Shown piece by piece: positions 9,590-17,657 of a DNA stretch of 59,568 nucleotides. Positions within the stretch are counted from its first letter, which is position 1. Each line of letters starts with the position of its first letter. The DNA lies in the NCBI GenBank assembly GCA_903848645.1, contig CAINGU010000009.1, positions 1 through 59,568 on the forward strand, given 5' to 3'. The notes under the pieces were generated by a model. That model ran no database searches. It had not been told where the DNA came from and saw only the letters and a program-made list of their open reading frames with translations. The translations under genes and the position numbers were made by a program. The DNA is from an uncultured cyanobacterium. GTDB taxonomy: Bacteria; Cyanobacteriota; Cyanobacteriia; Cyanobacteriales; Nostocaceae.

Positions 9590-10045
9590 ATGAAGAAGAT
9601 TTTTACAGCGAGTTTCAGACAAATTTTAATTATTCCTATCACATTGCTAACAATAGGAATGGGGATAAAAACAGCTTCAGCACAAAATAAGTTATATAGT
9701 CCCATTCCTTTAACTAATTTTACAGAAATCTCTGATACTCTATCAAACAAAGATATTCCCACAGGACAAGGAGGATTTGCTCGTGATTATGTAGTTAAGT
9801 TAAAGAAGGGTGATAATTTATCTATTGATTTGTCATCGGAAAACTTTGATACCATTATTACCCTATTAGCCCCCAATGGCTCAACGGTAGCAGAAAATGA
9901 TGATGGTCCCGATGGTACAAGTAATTCTCTGTTATTTACCCGCATTACAGAAGCAGGAACTTATATTGTGCGAGTTCACTCTTTTGGGGAAACTGGGGTA
10001 GGAAAGTTTAAACTTAAGGTGACAAAACTTCAACCACTTAAGTAG
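9590..10045 (+). CDS. Secreted PPC-domain (pre-peptidase C-terminal) protein
   Basis: The ATG at 9590 (MKKIFTASF) is preferred over an upstream GTG at 9569 because it places a classic signal peptide at the N-terminus: two Lys, a hydrophobic core LIIPITLLTIGMG, and a TASAQ cleavage region. The mature part is one PPC beta-sandwich (DYVVKLKKGDNLSIDLS, FDTIITLLAPNG, ENDDGPDGTSNSLL, AGTYIVRVHSF). PPC domains occur on secreted proteins and bind polymers or assist folding; here the domain stands alone without a peptidase. Likely periplasmic or extracellular. Confidence 0.8.
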   Translation: MKKIFTASFRQILIIPITLLTIGMGIKTASAQNKLYSPIPLTNFTEISDTLSNKDIPTGQGGFARDYVVKLKKGDNLSIDLSSENFDTIITLLAPNGSTVAENDDGPDGTSNSLLFTRITEAGTYIVRVHSFGETGVGKFKLKVTKLQPLK

Positions 10046-10214
10046 GGTTTGCTGAATAAACTATCTAACGATGTCATGGACATTTCCAGAAATTAAATAA
10101 TTAAATATGTGCCTTTACCTCTATTTCTGCATTTTGATATGAAACATTTGCTGATAGTCTCAAACAACACTTTTGAAGTAATGGACTTACACTTTCTAGT
10201 ATTTGACTGTTGAT

Positions 10215-10676
10215 TTAACTTTTATCTTTAGCCACACCTAATTGCCAATTACTGGCTTTTTTGATCTCGTTCATTTTACCTGATAAAATAAATTTCATGC
10301 CAATGCGAGTATGTAAATACCCCTTAGCAAGATCATAGCCTGGCTTGGCAATAATGCCATCTACATTTTGACCAGTTTTGCTGACATCACCACAAAAACT
10401 CGGATTAGTTGCTAAATTAACCGTTATAAAATTATTATATAAATTGCCTTTTGGTAACATGAATATAGCATATATATGATGCCGACCTAACCAAGGTTTA
10501 ACTATAACTTTCTCAGGATGAATATAAAATTTTGTCGTCTTGATACTCATAAATCCCCAATTTTCACAGGGAACAGTTGGTACTTTACCCAAGAAATTGT
10601 TAAAGCCAATAGTCATCACTAAAGTGAAGGTAAAGAAGAGATAAATAATTTGATGTTTTCGCACTGCTAATATCAA
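10215..10676 (-). CDS. Hypothetical protein with N-terminal membrane anchor or signal
   Basis: 153 residues, family not recognised. Residues 9-28 (IIYLFFTFTLVMTIGFNNFL) form one hydrophobic segment after basic residues, so the protein is probably exported or anchored. Two Cys (CENWG and FCGD) could pair outside the cytoplasm. The rest is beta-rich. It is convergent with the PPC gene, with a 169-base gap in which no clear terminator is seen. Codon use resembles the neighbours, so it is probably real. Confidence 0.55.
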   Translation of the reverse strand: MILAVRKHQIIYLFFTFTLVMTIGFNNFLGKVPTVPCENWGFMSIKTTKFYIHPEKVIVKPWLGRHHIYAIFMLPKGNLYNNFITVNLATNPSFCGDVSKTGQNVDGIIAKPGYDLAKGYLHTRIGMKFILSGKMNEIKKASNWQLGVAKDKS

Positions 10677-10877
10677 TAACTAGATTTTTGCTTATATTTT
10701 TGATTTTACTAACTTGATGAAAATAATAAAGTACGATTGCTTACCAATGGGACTCCTATATCTTTAACATAGTTTATTTCTTCTTCATTCTGACTCCTGG
10801 CTGCTGACTCCTTCTTCATTCTTAACAGAAAAATTCTTACCAATTGGCAATATTGAGTTACAGCATATTTCGCTCTA

Positions 10878-10946
10878 ATGAGGTACAAACTTGAATTATG
10901 GAACTCTTGTAGTGCGGGCATCTTGCCCGCTATATATGTACCTCAT
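10878..10946. repeat. Nested inverted repeat (MITE-like) in a 375-base intergenic region
   Basis: Outer perfect 10-base arms ATGAGGTACA (10878) and TGTACCTCAT (10937) enclose a perfect 7-base palindrome GCGGGCA-TCT-TGCCCGC (10914-10930). The inner palindrome resembles GC-rich interspersed repeats common in cyanobacterial genomes. The surrounding gap, 10677-11051, otherwise contains only AT-rich sequence and a short, non-convincing reverse ORF; it should hold the promoter of the M23 peptidase gene. Confidence 0.6.
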
Positions 10947-11051
10947 AACACCGGGAAGTGCTGTAAATTAATCAAATCACTATGTTAATTTTTACCTAAG
11001 TTTGGGCATAATACTGTTTATGTTGACATTTATTAGGCTGAATGTAATTAG

Positions 11052-12260
11052 ATGAAAAGGGTATTTTCTCCAAAAATTAGCTTGTGGTGGTTATTTCTGA
11101 TATGTTGCGGCCTTGTCTGGTCTATTGTCATCCTATTACCAGTATCTGCAAATTCTATTCATACCCTCAAACAACAACAACAGCAAATTCAGCAACAACG
11201 CCAGAATGTCATTCAGGAACAAAATCGTTTAACTAATTTACAAACAGCAGCCCAAAAACACCTCAGCGGTTTAAACCAAAATCTACAAGCTACTAATAGC
11301 TACATTCAAGATAGTCAGCTAAGATTACAACAAGCTAATCAAACTCTCCAACAGTTAGAAGCTAATTTGAATATTGCAGAAAGTGATTATCAAAATCGCC
11401 AAGTTGCTACAGTGGCGCGGTTGCGGTTTCTTCAGCGTTCCCCAACTTTTCAGGGATGGGCGGTTTTACTACAAAGTCAAAATATGAGCGATTTTATTAG
11501 TCGTCGTTACCGCTTAAAGTTAGTTTATCAGGCAGATCAACGAATTTTAGCCAAACTATCTCAACAAGCAAATTTATTAATTCAACAAAGAACAGAAATA
11601 GCAGGACAAAAAAATCAAATTGCTTTAATTAGAGAACAATTATTAGCCCAAAAATCCGATTATCAAAATCAAGCACAATCACAAGCAGAATTAGTTCAAC
11701 GTTTAAATAGCGATCGCTTGGCCTTAGAATCTGCTCAAAATCAACTAGAAAAAGATTCTCAAAATCTCACCGTTTTGATTCAACAAAAAATTGCCCAACA
11801 ACAAAGAATCGCCGCCGAAAAAGCCAGGGAAGCAGCCAGAACGAAAACCGCTAGTAAAAATGTAATTATTCCCGGCACAGGTATCTTTGCATTACCCAGC
11901 GACGCACCCACCAGCAGCCCCTTTGGTTGGCGGATACATCCCCTCCTTGGTTATCGTCGCTTTCATGCGGGTTTGGACTTTGCAGCCAGCTATGGGAGTA
12001 CAATTCACGCCGCCGATTCAGGTACAGTGATTTTTGCCGGTTGGTATGGTGGTTATGGTAAAGCCGTAATTATCAGTCACAGCCAAGGGATCACCACCCT
12101 CTATGGACACACCAGCGAATTATTTGTCAGCGAAGGACAAAGCGTAAAAAAAGGACAAGCGATCGCATCTGTCGGTTCTACAGGCTTCTCCACAGGTCCC
12201 CACCTCCATTTTGAAGTCCGCCGCGATGGTACACCTGTTGACCCAGCAAATTACTTATAA
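11052..12260 (+). CDS. EnvC/NlpD-like murein hydrolase activator or M23 peptidase
   Basis: 402 residues. An N-terminal membrane segment (WWLFLICCGLVWSIVILLP) is followed by a long Gln-rich coiled coil (about 35-265) and a C-terminal M23 LytM domain. The zinc-site motifs HAGLDFAA and HLHFEVRRDG are both intact, so unlike E. coli EnvC this protein may be catalytic. Such proteins act in the periplasm on peptidoglycan, often at the septum; in filamentous cyanobacteria they may affect septal junctions. It stands alone, followed by tRNA-Arg. Confidence 0.9.
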   Translation: MKRVFSPKISLWWLFLICCGLVWSIVILLPVSANSIHTLKQQQQQIQQQRQNVIQEQNRLTNLQTAAQKHLSGLNQNLQATNSYIQDSQLRLQQANQTLQQLEANLNIAESDYQNRQVATVARLRFLQRSPTFQGWAVLLQSQNMSDFISRRYRLKLVYQADQRILAKLSQQANLLIQQRTEIAGQKNQIALIREQLLAQKSDYQNQAQSQAELVQRLNSDRLALESAQNQLEKDSQNLTVLIQQKIAQQQRIAAEKAREAARTKTASKNVIIPGTGIFALPSDAPTSSPFGWRIHPLLGYRRFHAGLDFAASYGSTIHAADSGTVIFAGWYGGYGKAVIISHSQGITTLYGHTSELFVSEGQSVKKGQAIASVGSTGFSTGPHLHFEVRRDGTPVDPANYL

Positions 12261-12310
12261 TTAAATTCTGATTAAATTCAAAAAGTATGTTATACTGTTC
12301 CTATATGTAA

Positions 12311-12383
12311 GGGCGCGTGGCTCAGTGGATAGAGCAACAGGTTCCGGTCCTGTAGGTCGGGGGTTCGAATCCCTCCGCGCTCA
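12311..12383 (+). tRNA. tRNA-Arg (anticodon CCG)
   Basis: 73 nt cloverleaf. Acceptor stem GGGCGCG pairs with CGCGCTC (one G-U), the D-arm has GCTC...GAGC, anticodon stem ACAGG/CCTGT frames loop TTCCGGT with anticodon CCG at 12344-12346, and the T-arm contains GGGGG-TTCGAAT-CCCTC. Discriminator base A. CCA is not encoded, in line with the CCA-adding enzyme at 52 kb. Confidence 0.97.
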
Positions 12384-12476
12384 TTTTTTAATTTCCATAG
12401 CACTTCTAAAAGTCCATAGCAAATGGGTCAGGGAATGCAAACTATAGTGAGAATACCTCCCCTGACACATCAAAAA

Positions 12477-13628
12477 CTAATTTCTAAGTTGTACAGGCAT
12501 AGCTAAATAAGTCATTTTTAAACCACCCAAGGGAGTAAAAATTACCGGAGTTAAACTTTGATTTAAGTGCATTTGAATTTCCGAAGATGGTAATTCTTTC
12601 AAACCTTCCATGAGATATTTGACATTAAAAGCAATGTCAATATCTTCTCCAGATATTTGCGCTGGCATTGATTCTGTACCACTACCGACATCTTGAGCTT
12701 CACAAGATAAAGTAATTTCTTGATTGGCATGATCAATGCTGACTTTGACAATATTATTTTTCTGATCTGCTAACACAGCAATTCTTTCTAAAGTGCTGAT
12801 AAATTGCTTTCTTTCTAATGTAACTTGGCGTTCAAATTGCCGGGGGATAAGTTGCCGATAAGCGGGATATTGTCCTTCTAAAGTACGGCTGGTTAACCGT
12901 TGATTTTGCCAAGCAAATACTACTTGACCTTGATCAAGATATACGGCTACAGTTTCTTCTGATGCGGAATTATGTCCTAACATCCGTTGTAGTTCCCGTA
13001 ATGCTCTCGCGGGTACTGTCACCTCTACCTGTTCGCTACCTTCAACAGGACGCTCATTTGTGGTTTCCAGCACGGCTAAACGGTGTCCGTCCGTGGCTGC
13101 AAATTCTAAAGTGTCTTGTTTCAGGGTTAAATGTACGCCTGTGAGAACTTGCTTAGTTTCATCGGAACTGGTAGCAAATAAAGAACCTTTCAACCCTTCA
13201 ATTAGTGCAGCGGTGGTGAGATGAATTGCTTCGGCGTTTTCAATCACTGGTAATTCGGGAAATTCTTCTGCCCCCATAGCTCGGACTTGATAACGTCCGC
13301 TTTTGGGCTTGAGAGTAACAATTATACCTTCTCCACCAGCATCTTCTGATTGGTCATCAAGGGTAATTTCCCCTTCTGGTAAGCGAGATGTGATATCTAC
13401 AAGTAGTTTAGCAGGCAGAGCAATTGTCCCTCCTTCTAATACCTCAGCACTAAAACTAGTACGGATACCTAAACTCAGGTCAAAGGCGGTTAAACTAACT
13501 TGATTAGTTTGGGCATCTGCTTGTAATAAGATGTTAGCAAGGACAGGGTGAGTCGGTCTGGATGGAACTGCACGACTGACGAGGGAAAGATTGCTACTGA
13601 GATCACCTTGAGAACAAATTAATTTCAT
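12477..13628 (-). CDS. dnaN: DNA polymerase III beta subunit (sliding clamp)
   Basis: 383 residues, three repeated clamp domains. Recognisable segments: KLICSQGDLSSNLSLVSRAV at the N-terminus, TGVHLTLKQDTLEFAATDGHRL in domain 2, and the C-terminal MPVQLRN that forms part of the protein-binding pocket. The ring-shaped dimer tethers polymerase to DNA. As usual in cyanobacteria it is not next to dnaA. DUF1995 and TPR genes lie upstream on the same strand with a 72-base gap. Confidence 0.98.
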   Translation of the reverse strand: MKLICSQGDLSSNLSLVSRAVPSRPTHPVLANILLQADAQTNQVSLTAFDLSLGIRTSFSAEVLEGGTIALPAKLLVDITSRLPEGEITLDDQSEDAGGEGIIVTLKPKSGRYQVRAMGAEEFPELPVIENAEAIHLTTAALIEGLKGSLFATSSDETKQVLTGVHLTLKQDTLEFAATDGHRLAVLETTNERPVEGSEQVEVTVPARALRELQRMLGHNSASEETVAVYLDQGQVVFAWQNQRLTSRTLEGQYPAYRQLIPRQFERQVTLERKQFISTLERIAVLADQKNNIVKVSIDHANQEITLSCEAQDVGSGTESMPAQISGEDIDIAFNVKYLMEGLKELPSSEIQMHLNQSLTPVIFTPLGGLKMTYLAMPVQLRN

Positions 13629-13700
13629 CTTTCAATTAAATAGTGGGGGAATTGGTAATTGTAATGGGTAATTAGGTAATTTACCCATCACTGTGTTATC

Positions 13701-14435
13701 CTAACTGCTCAGAGCCTTGATAAACCGTTGTAAACTCTTAAACACACTGGGTTTTCTCGCAGGTGTAGCGTCCGTAGTGTTTTCCGTTTGTCCCCCCATC
13801 AGAATCGCGTCTAATTCGTCACCAGAGGGTTTTTTGGGGAGTTCGGCAACTTTTTGATATTCACCCTCTGTTTCTAGCCATACTTCCCACAGTCCAGGGT
13901 AGCAACGGAAAAGGGCAGATTCATCATCTACGGGACGGATATAGTAACAAGATTCGATGGTGCTAATGAAACGACGACGGGTTTCTCTGGCTGTGTAACC
14001 GATACCAACTACACTAGAATCTTCTAGTCGGGGAGTTAACATGATTACGGGACGTTCTCCGATTAGTTCACACAGCTTTTCTAATTGTGGCACTTCCACG
14101 GATGTGGGGGCGATAAATAGGAAAATTTCATCTTCTGGCTGAATTTTCGCTGCTAAAGATGCAGCCCTACCTGTACCGATATCGGAAATTTGGAATTGTG
14201 CATCTGTCCAGTCACGACGGGCTAAAGCAGCCGCACCAGCATCAGCAAAGAATACCTTGAGACGGGATTCATATTCAGTGAACAGGGGGAGAAACTGTTC
14301 TGCAACTGTCATGAATTTGAGTTCTGGAAATAATAACTCAACTTGAATACGAGTCATACCATCAGCTAAAGCTGATTTTACCGCTTCACAAGATTGAGCG
14401 ATCGCATCTTCTAGGGTTTTGGGAAGTTCAGCCAT
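13701..14435 (-). CDS. DUF1995-family protein (LPA3-like)
   Basis: The start at 14435 (MAELPKTLEDAIAQ) is favoured because DUF1995 proteins begin at this LPxTLEDAIAQ segment; an upstream ATG at 14471 would add 12 unrelated residues. The family is shared by cyanobacteria and plastids; plant LPA3 aids photosystem II assembly, but the bacterial role is not established. Family features visible: VELLFPELKFM, VFFADAGAAALARRDW, FLFIAPTSVEVPQLEKLCE. A low-complexity tail (about 210-225) precedes a conserved-looking Phe/Lys-rich end. Confidence 0.85.
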   Translation of the reverse strand: MAELPKTLEDAIAQSCEAVKSALADGMTRIQVELLFPELKFMTVAEQFLPLFTEYESRLKVFFADAGAAALARRDWTDAQFQISDIGTGRAASLAAKIQPEDEIFLFIAPTSVEVPQLEKLCELIGERPVIMLTPRLEDSSVVGIGYTARETRRRFISTIESCYYIRPVDDESALFRCYPGLWEVWLETEGEYQKVAELPKKPSGDELDAILMGGQTENTTDATPARKPSVFKSLQRFIKALSS

Positions 14436-14480
14436 AGTTGACAAAGTGTCTGGGTTAATATTGAACAGCAAGAAAATAGT

Positions 14481-16328
14481 CTAATACAATTCTTCTTGAT
14501 ATTTCACTAATAATGTAGGAATATAATCATAGCCATCAACACCAATAACAGCAATTATTTGAGGGCGATTTTGTTGAAGTAATAATTGGAATTTTTCTGC
14601 ACTAAGTTGTCCCCTAATAATTGTCAATAAACTAGCAGGTTGTCGCCACTCATCAGAAGCAATTTGCTCCAAGAGATACATTCCTAAGCTACCAGTATAA
14701 ACTGCTTTTTCATAATTAGCCATCAGATAATTAGCTTCAGATAAATATGCTAAATTTCTCCCTTGTAAATACAAATCACCAGAAACTTGAGATGTTCTAA
14801 AGGCATTCTCTAGATATTTAATTGCTATCGGGTATTGTGCAGTAACTAAATAAGCAATCCCCAAACTACTAAAACATAAAGCTTGACTTTGCAAATCACT
14901 TAATTTTTCTGCCAGTTTTAACCCTTGTTCTAGATAGTTAATGGCAGATTCATACACTTCAGGTTCACTAATTTCTGTTTGCTTTGCTTGCATGACTTCG
15001 CTATAACCTAAGTTTACCAAAGCGTTAGCCTCTCCAGTTTTGTCCCCTGTTTGTCTACTAAAAATTAATGCTCTTTGACTATAATTAATTGCTTCACTAT
15101 AATTTTGTTGTTGCACATAAGTCCGGCTGAGGTGGTTAAGATTGGCAATTTCACAGGTTTTATCTCCGGCATTTCTGGCTATTTCTAAAGCTTGTTGATG
15201 AAAATCAAGGGAGCGATCATATCTACCCAAACCGCGCTGGGAATAACCCAATAATGTCAAAATCCGCGCTTTTTCCTGAGTACCTTCGGCAGAACGCAAG
15301 GGGGCATCTAAATAATCCAAAGCATCCCGTAAATAACTACCAGAAAATGAGGCAAAAATCCCACCATAAAGCGGAAAATAAGGACGTTGGGCAAAAGTTC
15401 GCAAAATTTGCAGCATGATTTGCGATGCACCATTGCTATATATTACGGCTTGATTTTGAAAACCGCTGGCTAATTGACTCCAAATTACCGCAAAGGTTAA
15501 AAATGTGGAAATAGATAATTTAGGACCTGCTTGAATATCATAAGCTTGTTGATCAAACCAGTTAATTAAACCCCTTTGTAAAAGCTGTAAAACTATTGTT
15601 AATTCTACCCAATTACTCAAACTAATTTGCTGTTGTTTTTGGGCAAATTCCAAAGCTGATTGTTCTACTGCAAGGGTATGAAAAAATGCTTGGGGAACTT
15701 CACTATTTACTACTTTAGCCCAACTTGCCCAAGGACTGTTTTCTCCGGGTACACCTCCAAATCCTAGGGAGTTTTTGTGTTCATACATCCAATTAAGTAA
15801 ATTTGCTTGGATTCTTTGCCAAGCAGCTATACCATGAGTAATACCATCAGCAATCTGTTGAAAATCCTGATTAGCACTAGCAAATTGCTGTAAAGATTTG
15901 GCTAACTGTTGCAGTTGGGACAAATTTAAGGGATACTTCTGATTAGGATCAGTAGCTCGTAATAAAGCCGTTAACCGTTCTTCTGGGGTAGCTGTGGTAA
16001 TTTCCCGCATAGATAGGGATATCGCTTCAGTGGCTTTATTTTGTTCTTGCCACCGTTGCCATTGAGTTTGAATTGTTTTGGCCGCGCGTAAACTCCGGGT
16101 AGCTTTGGCTTTTTTCAGTTCATCGGTTTCCGAGTCTACCTGAGATTGTATGGTATTTAAGCGATCGCTCAAAACTAACTCAAACACCTCTCCAGTCCCG
16201 GAAGTGATACCTTTGAGTAACATTTGATAAACCTGCTCTACAGAGCTAATTTTGCCCTTGAGAGTGGTTTCGATAATATCGTTAATTAAAGCGAGATAAT
16301 GCTCGCGTAATGGTAAAGATTCTGACAC
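14481..16328 (-). CDS. Tetratricopeptide-repeat protein
   Basis: 615 residues. The first half is helical with no recognised domain. From about 355 to 560 are TPR units such as ARILTLLGYSQRGLGRYDRS, ANLNHLSRTYVQQQNYSEAI, and CFSSLGIAYLVTAQYPIAI. TPRs are protein-docking solenoids; partner unknown. The gene lies upstream of DUF1995 on the same strand, separated by about 45 bases when the preferred DUF1995 start is used, so the two may be co-transcribed. Confidence 0.8.
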   Translation of the reverse strand: MSESLPLREHYLALINDIIETTLKGKISSVEQVYQMLLKGITSGTGEVFELVLSDRLNTIQSQVDSETDELKKAKATRSLRAAKTIQTQWQRWQEQNKATEAISLSMREITTATPEERLTALLRATDPNQKYPLNLSQLQQLAKSLQQFASANQDFQQIADGITHGIAAWQRIQANLLNWMYEHKNSLGFGGVPGENSPWASWAKVVNSEVPQAFFHTLAVEQSALEFAQKQQQISLSNWVELTIVLQLLQRGLINWFDQQAYDIQAGPKLSISTFLTFAVIWSQLASGFQNQAVIYSNGASQIMLQILRTFAQRPYFPLYGGIFASFSGSYLRDALDYLDAPLRSAEGTQEKARILTLLGYSQRGLGRYDRSLDFHQQALEIARNAGDKTCEIANLNHLSRTYVQQQNYSEAINYSQRALIFSRQTGDKTGEANALVNLGYSEVMQAKQTEISEPEVYESAINYLEQGLKLAEKLSDLQSQALCFSSLGIAYLVTAQYPIAIKYLENAFRTSQVSGDLYLQGRNLAYLSEANYLMANYEKAVYTGSLGMYLLEQIASDEWRQPASLLTIIRGQLSAEKFQLLLQQNRPQIIAVIGVDGYDYIPTLLVKYQEELY

Positions 16329-16537
16329 TTTAGCTAATAGAGAACATCACAACAATTCTCATTGTAGCTGTAGCAGGTTTGAAGATTTAGGATTGGATGT
16401 GATTATAATAATTGCTAAGAAGATATTTGCAAATGGTATAATGTTATGCTATGGAAAGATACAGGAGTCTATGCAATCCTTGTTAGTTAACTCAAATATA
16501 CTAAAAAAAAGGAAAATAGCTTCCTTTTTATTGATAG

Positions 16538-16586
16538 GTAATTGCTTTTTTTTACATCACAGAAATTTTAAAGTTTCAGGAATTCT
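16538..16586. repeat. Direct repeat, left copy (end of the LysR gene)
   Basis: This 49-base stretch, beginning GTAATTGC and a T-run, covers the 3' end of the LysR gene. It matches 20076-20124 at about four positions in five. The two copies bracket the LysR regulator, the NADPH oxidase and the 94-residue ORF. Confidence 0.6.
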
Positions 16587-17468
16587 ATTTTTCTCCAATA
16601 GAATTTTGAGAAATTTATCTAAAGATTGATGAGGTATTTCTTTCCTCCATACCGCAGTTGATCGGGCGTAATATATTGGATGGTGAAGCGGCATAAACAC
16701 AACTTTAGGATGAGGTAGTGCGCTTGCCTCTCTTGGCATCACTGCTACCCCTTGTCCAGCCGCTACAAGGGCAATCATAGAAGCATGACTGTCAGCTAAC
16801 AAGTTCAGATTGGGCATAAAACCAGCTTGATAACAAGTATCACGGATACGGTCGTTCCGTCCTGGAAAAGTTTTTTCAGACATCCCAATAAATTTTTCAG
16901 ATGCAAGTTCCATCAAATTGATCGAAGGACAAGATGCTAATAAATGGGTATCCGGTATTACAGCATCAATTACAACTTCCTTAACACATTTAACTATGAA
17001 CTCTGGTTCTAAATCATTCGGTGGATTACCCATAAAAGCAATATCAATCGTTCTATTCCGCAAACATTTTACCTGTTCACTAGGGGACATCTCCTGGAAA
17101 CGCACAGCAATTTCAGGATAGATAACTCCAAAACGATGTAACGCTTCACCTAAAAAACTTTCCAGGATAGTTGGGATATAGCCAACCACCACAGGCTCAT
17201 TTGTATTTGTGTAATTATTTTTGATGGTTTGAATAACAATATTACTACGATTCAAAATATCCTTTGCTGGTTCGAGAAAAAATTTTCCAGCTTCAGTGAG
17301 TTTCAACCCATCCGATTGTCGGATAAAGAGGATAACACTCAGTTCATCTTCAAGATTTTTGATTTGACGACTTAACGCAGGTTGTGAAATATAAAGTTGG
17401 GTAGCAGCACGACTGAAATTGAGGTTTTCTGCAACCGCCACGAAATATTTAAGATGGCGTAATTCCAT
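16557..17468 (-). CDS. LysR-family transcriptional regulator
   Basis: 303 residues. N-terminal winged helix-turn-helix (RHLKYFVAVAENLNFSRAA, YISQPALSRQIKNLE) and a C-terminal effector-binding domain of periplasmic-binding-protein type (PVVVGYIPTILESFLGEAL, LLADSHASMIALVAAGQGVAVMP). It is divergent from the EF-hand NADPH oxidase across 189 bases containing a candidate operator. LysR proteins usually regulate the divergent gene and themselves, so control of the oxidase is a reasonable inference. The inducer is unknown. Confidence 0.92.
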   Translation of the reverse strand: MELRHLKYFVAVAENLNFSRAATQLYISQPALSRQIKNLEDELSVILFIRQSDGLKLTEAGKFFLEPAKDILNRSNIVIQTIKNNYTNTNEPVVVGYIPTILESFLGEALHRFGVIYPEIAVRFQEMSPSEQVKCLRNRTIDIAFMGNPPNDLEPEFIVKCVKEVVIDAVIPDTHLLASCPSINLMELASEKFIGMSEKTFPGRNDRIRDTCYQAGFMPNLNLLADSHASMIALVAAGQGVAVMPREASALPHPKVVFMPLHHPIYYARSTAVWRKEIPHQSLDKFLKILLEKNRIPETLKFL

Positions 17469-17481
17469 AATTCTGTGGGGT

Positions 17482-17518
17482 ATGCCTAAAAGTTATAACG
17501 GCCATAATTATAAGGCAT
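17482..17518. promoter_or_regulatory. Candidate LysR operator
   Basis: An interrupted inverted repeat with outer arms ATGCCT (17482) and AGGCAT (17513) and inner TTATAA-N9-TTATAA. Comparing the two half-sites gives about 13 matches in 19. It lies just upstream of the LysR start, in the LysR/oxidase divergent promoter region, where LysR-type T-N11-A boxes are expected. Confidence 0.5.
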
Positions 17519-17657
17519 TAGACTTTAGTTATGTATTTTATTATGCTGAATTGTTAGAAATATCATCTGTTGAATATGAGAACTCAACAGTGGAGATTAA
17601 CAATAAGGTTACTAACCTCCATTTAGCAATAAATAACTCTTATAAATAAAAGAAACA

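Noticed and set aside
10709-10921. 70-aa reverse ORF
   Set aside because: Runs through the MITE-like repeat at 10878-10946; no start signal and low-complexity content.
12427-12470. Possible terminator after dnaN (GTCAGGG / CCCTGAC)
   Set aside because: Only seven paired bases with a 28-base loop and no T-run on the minus strand.
17419-17649. 76-aa ORF between LysR and the oxidase gene
   Set aside because: It overlaps the LysR start and covers the expected divergent promoter and operator; no RBS and no family features.
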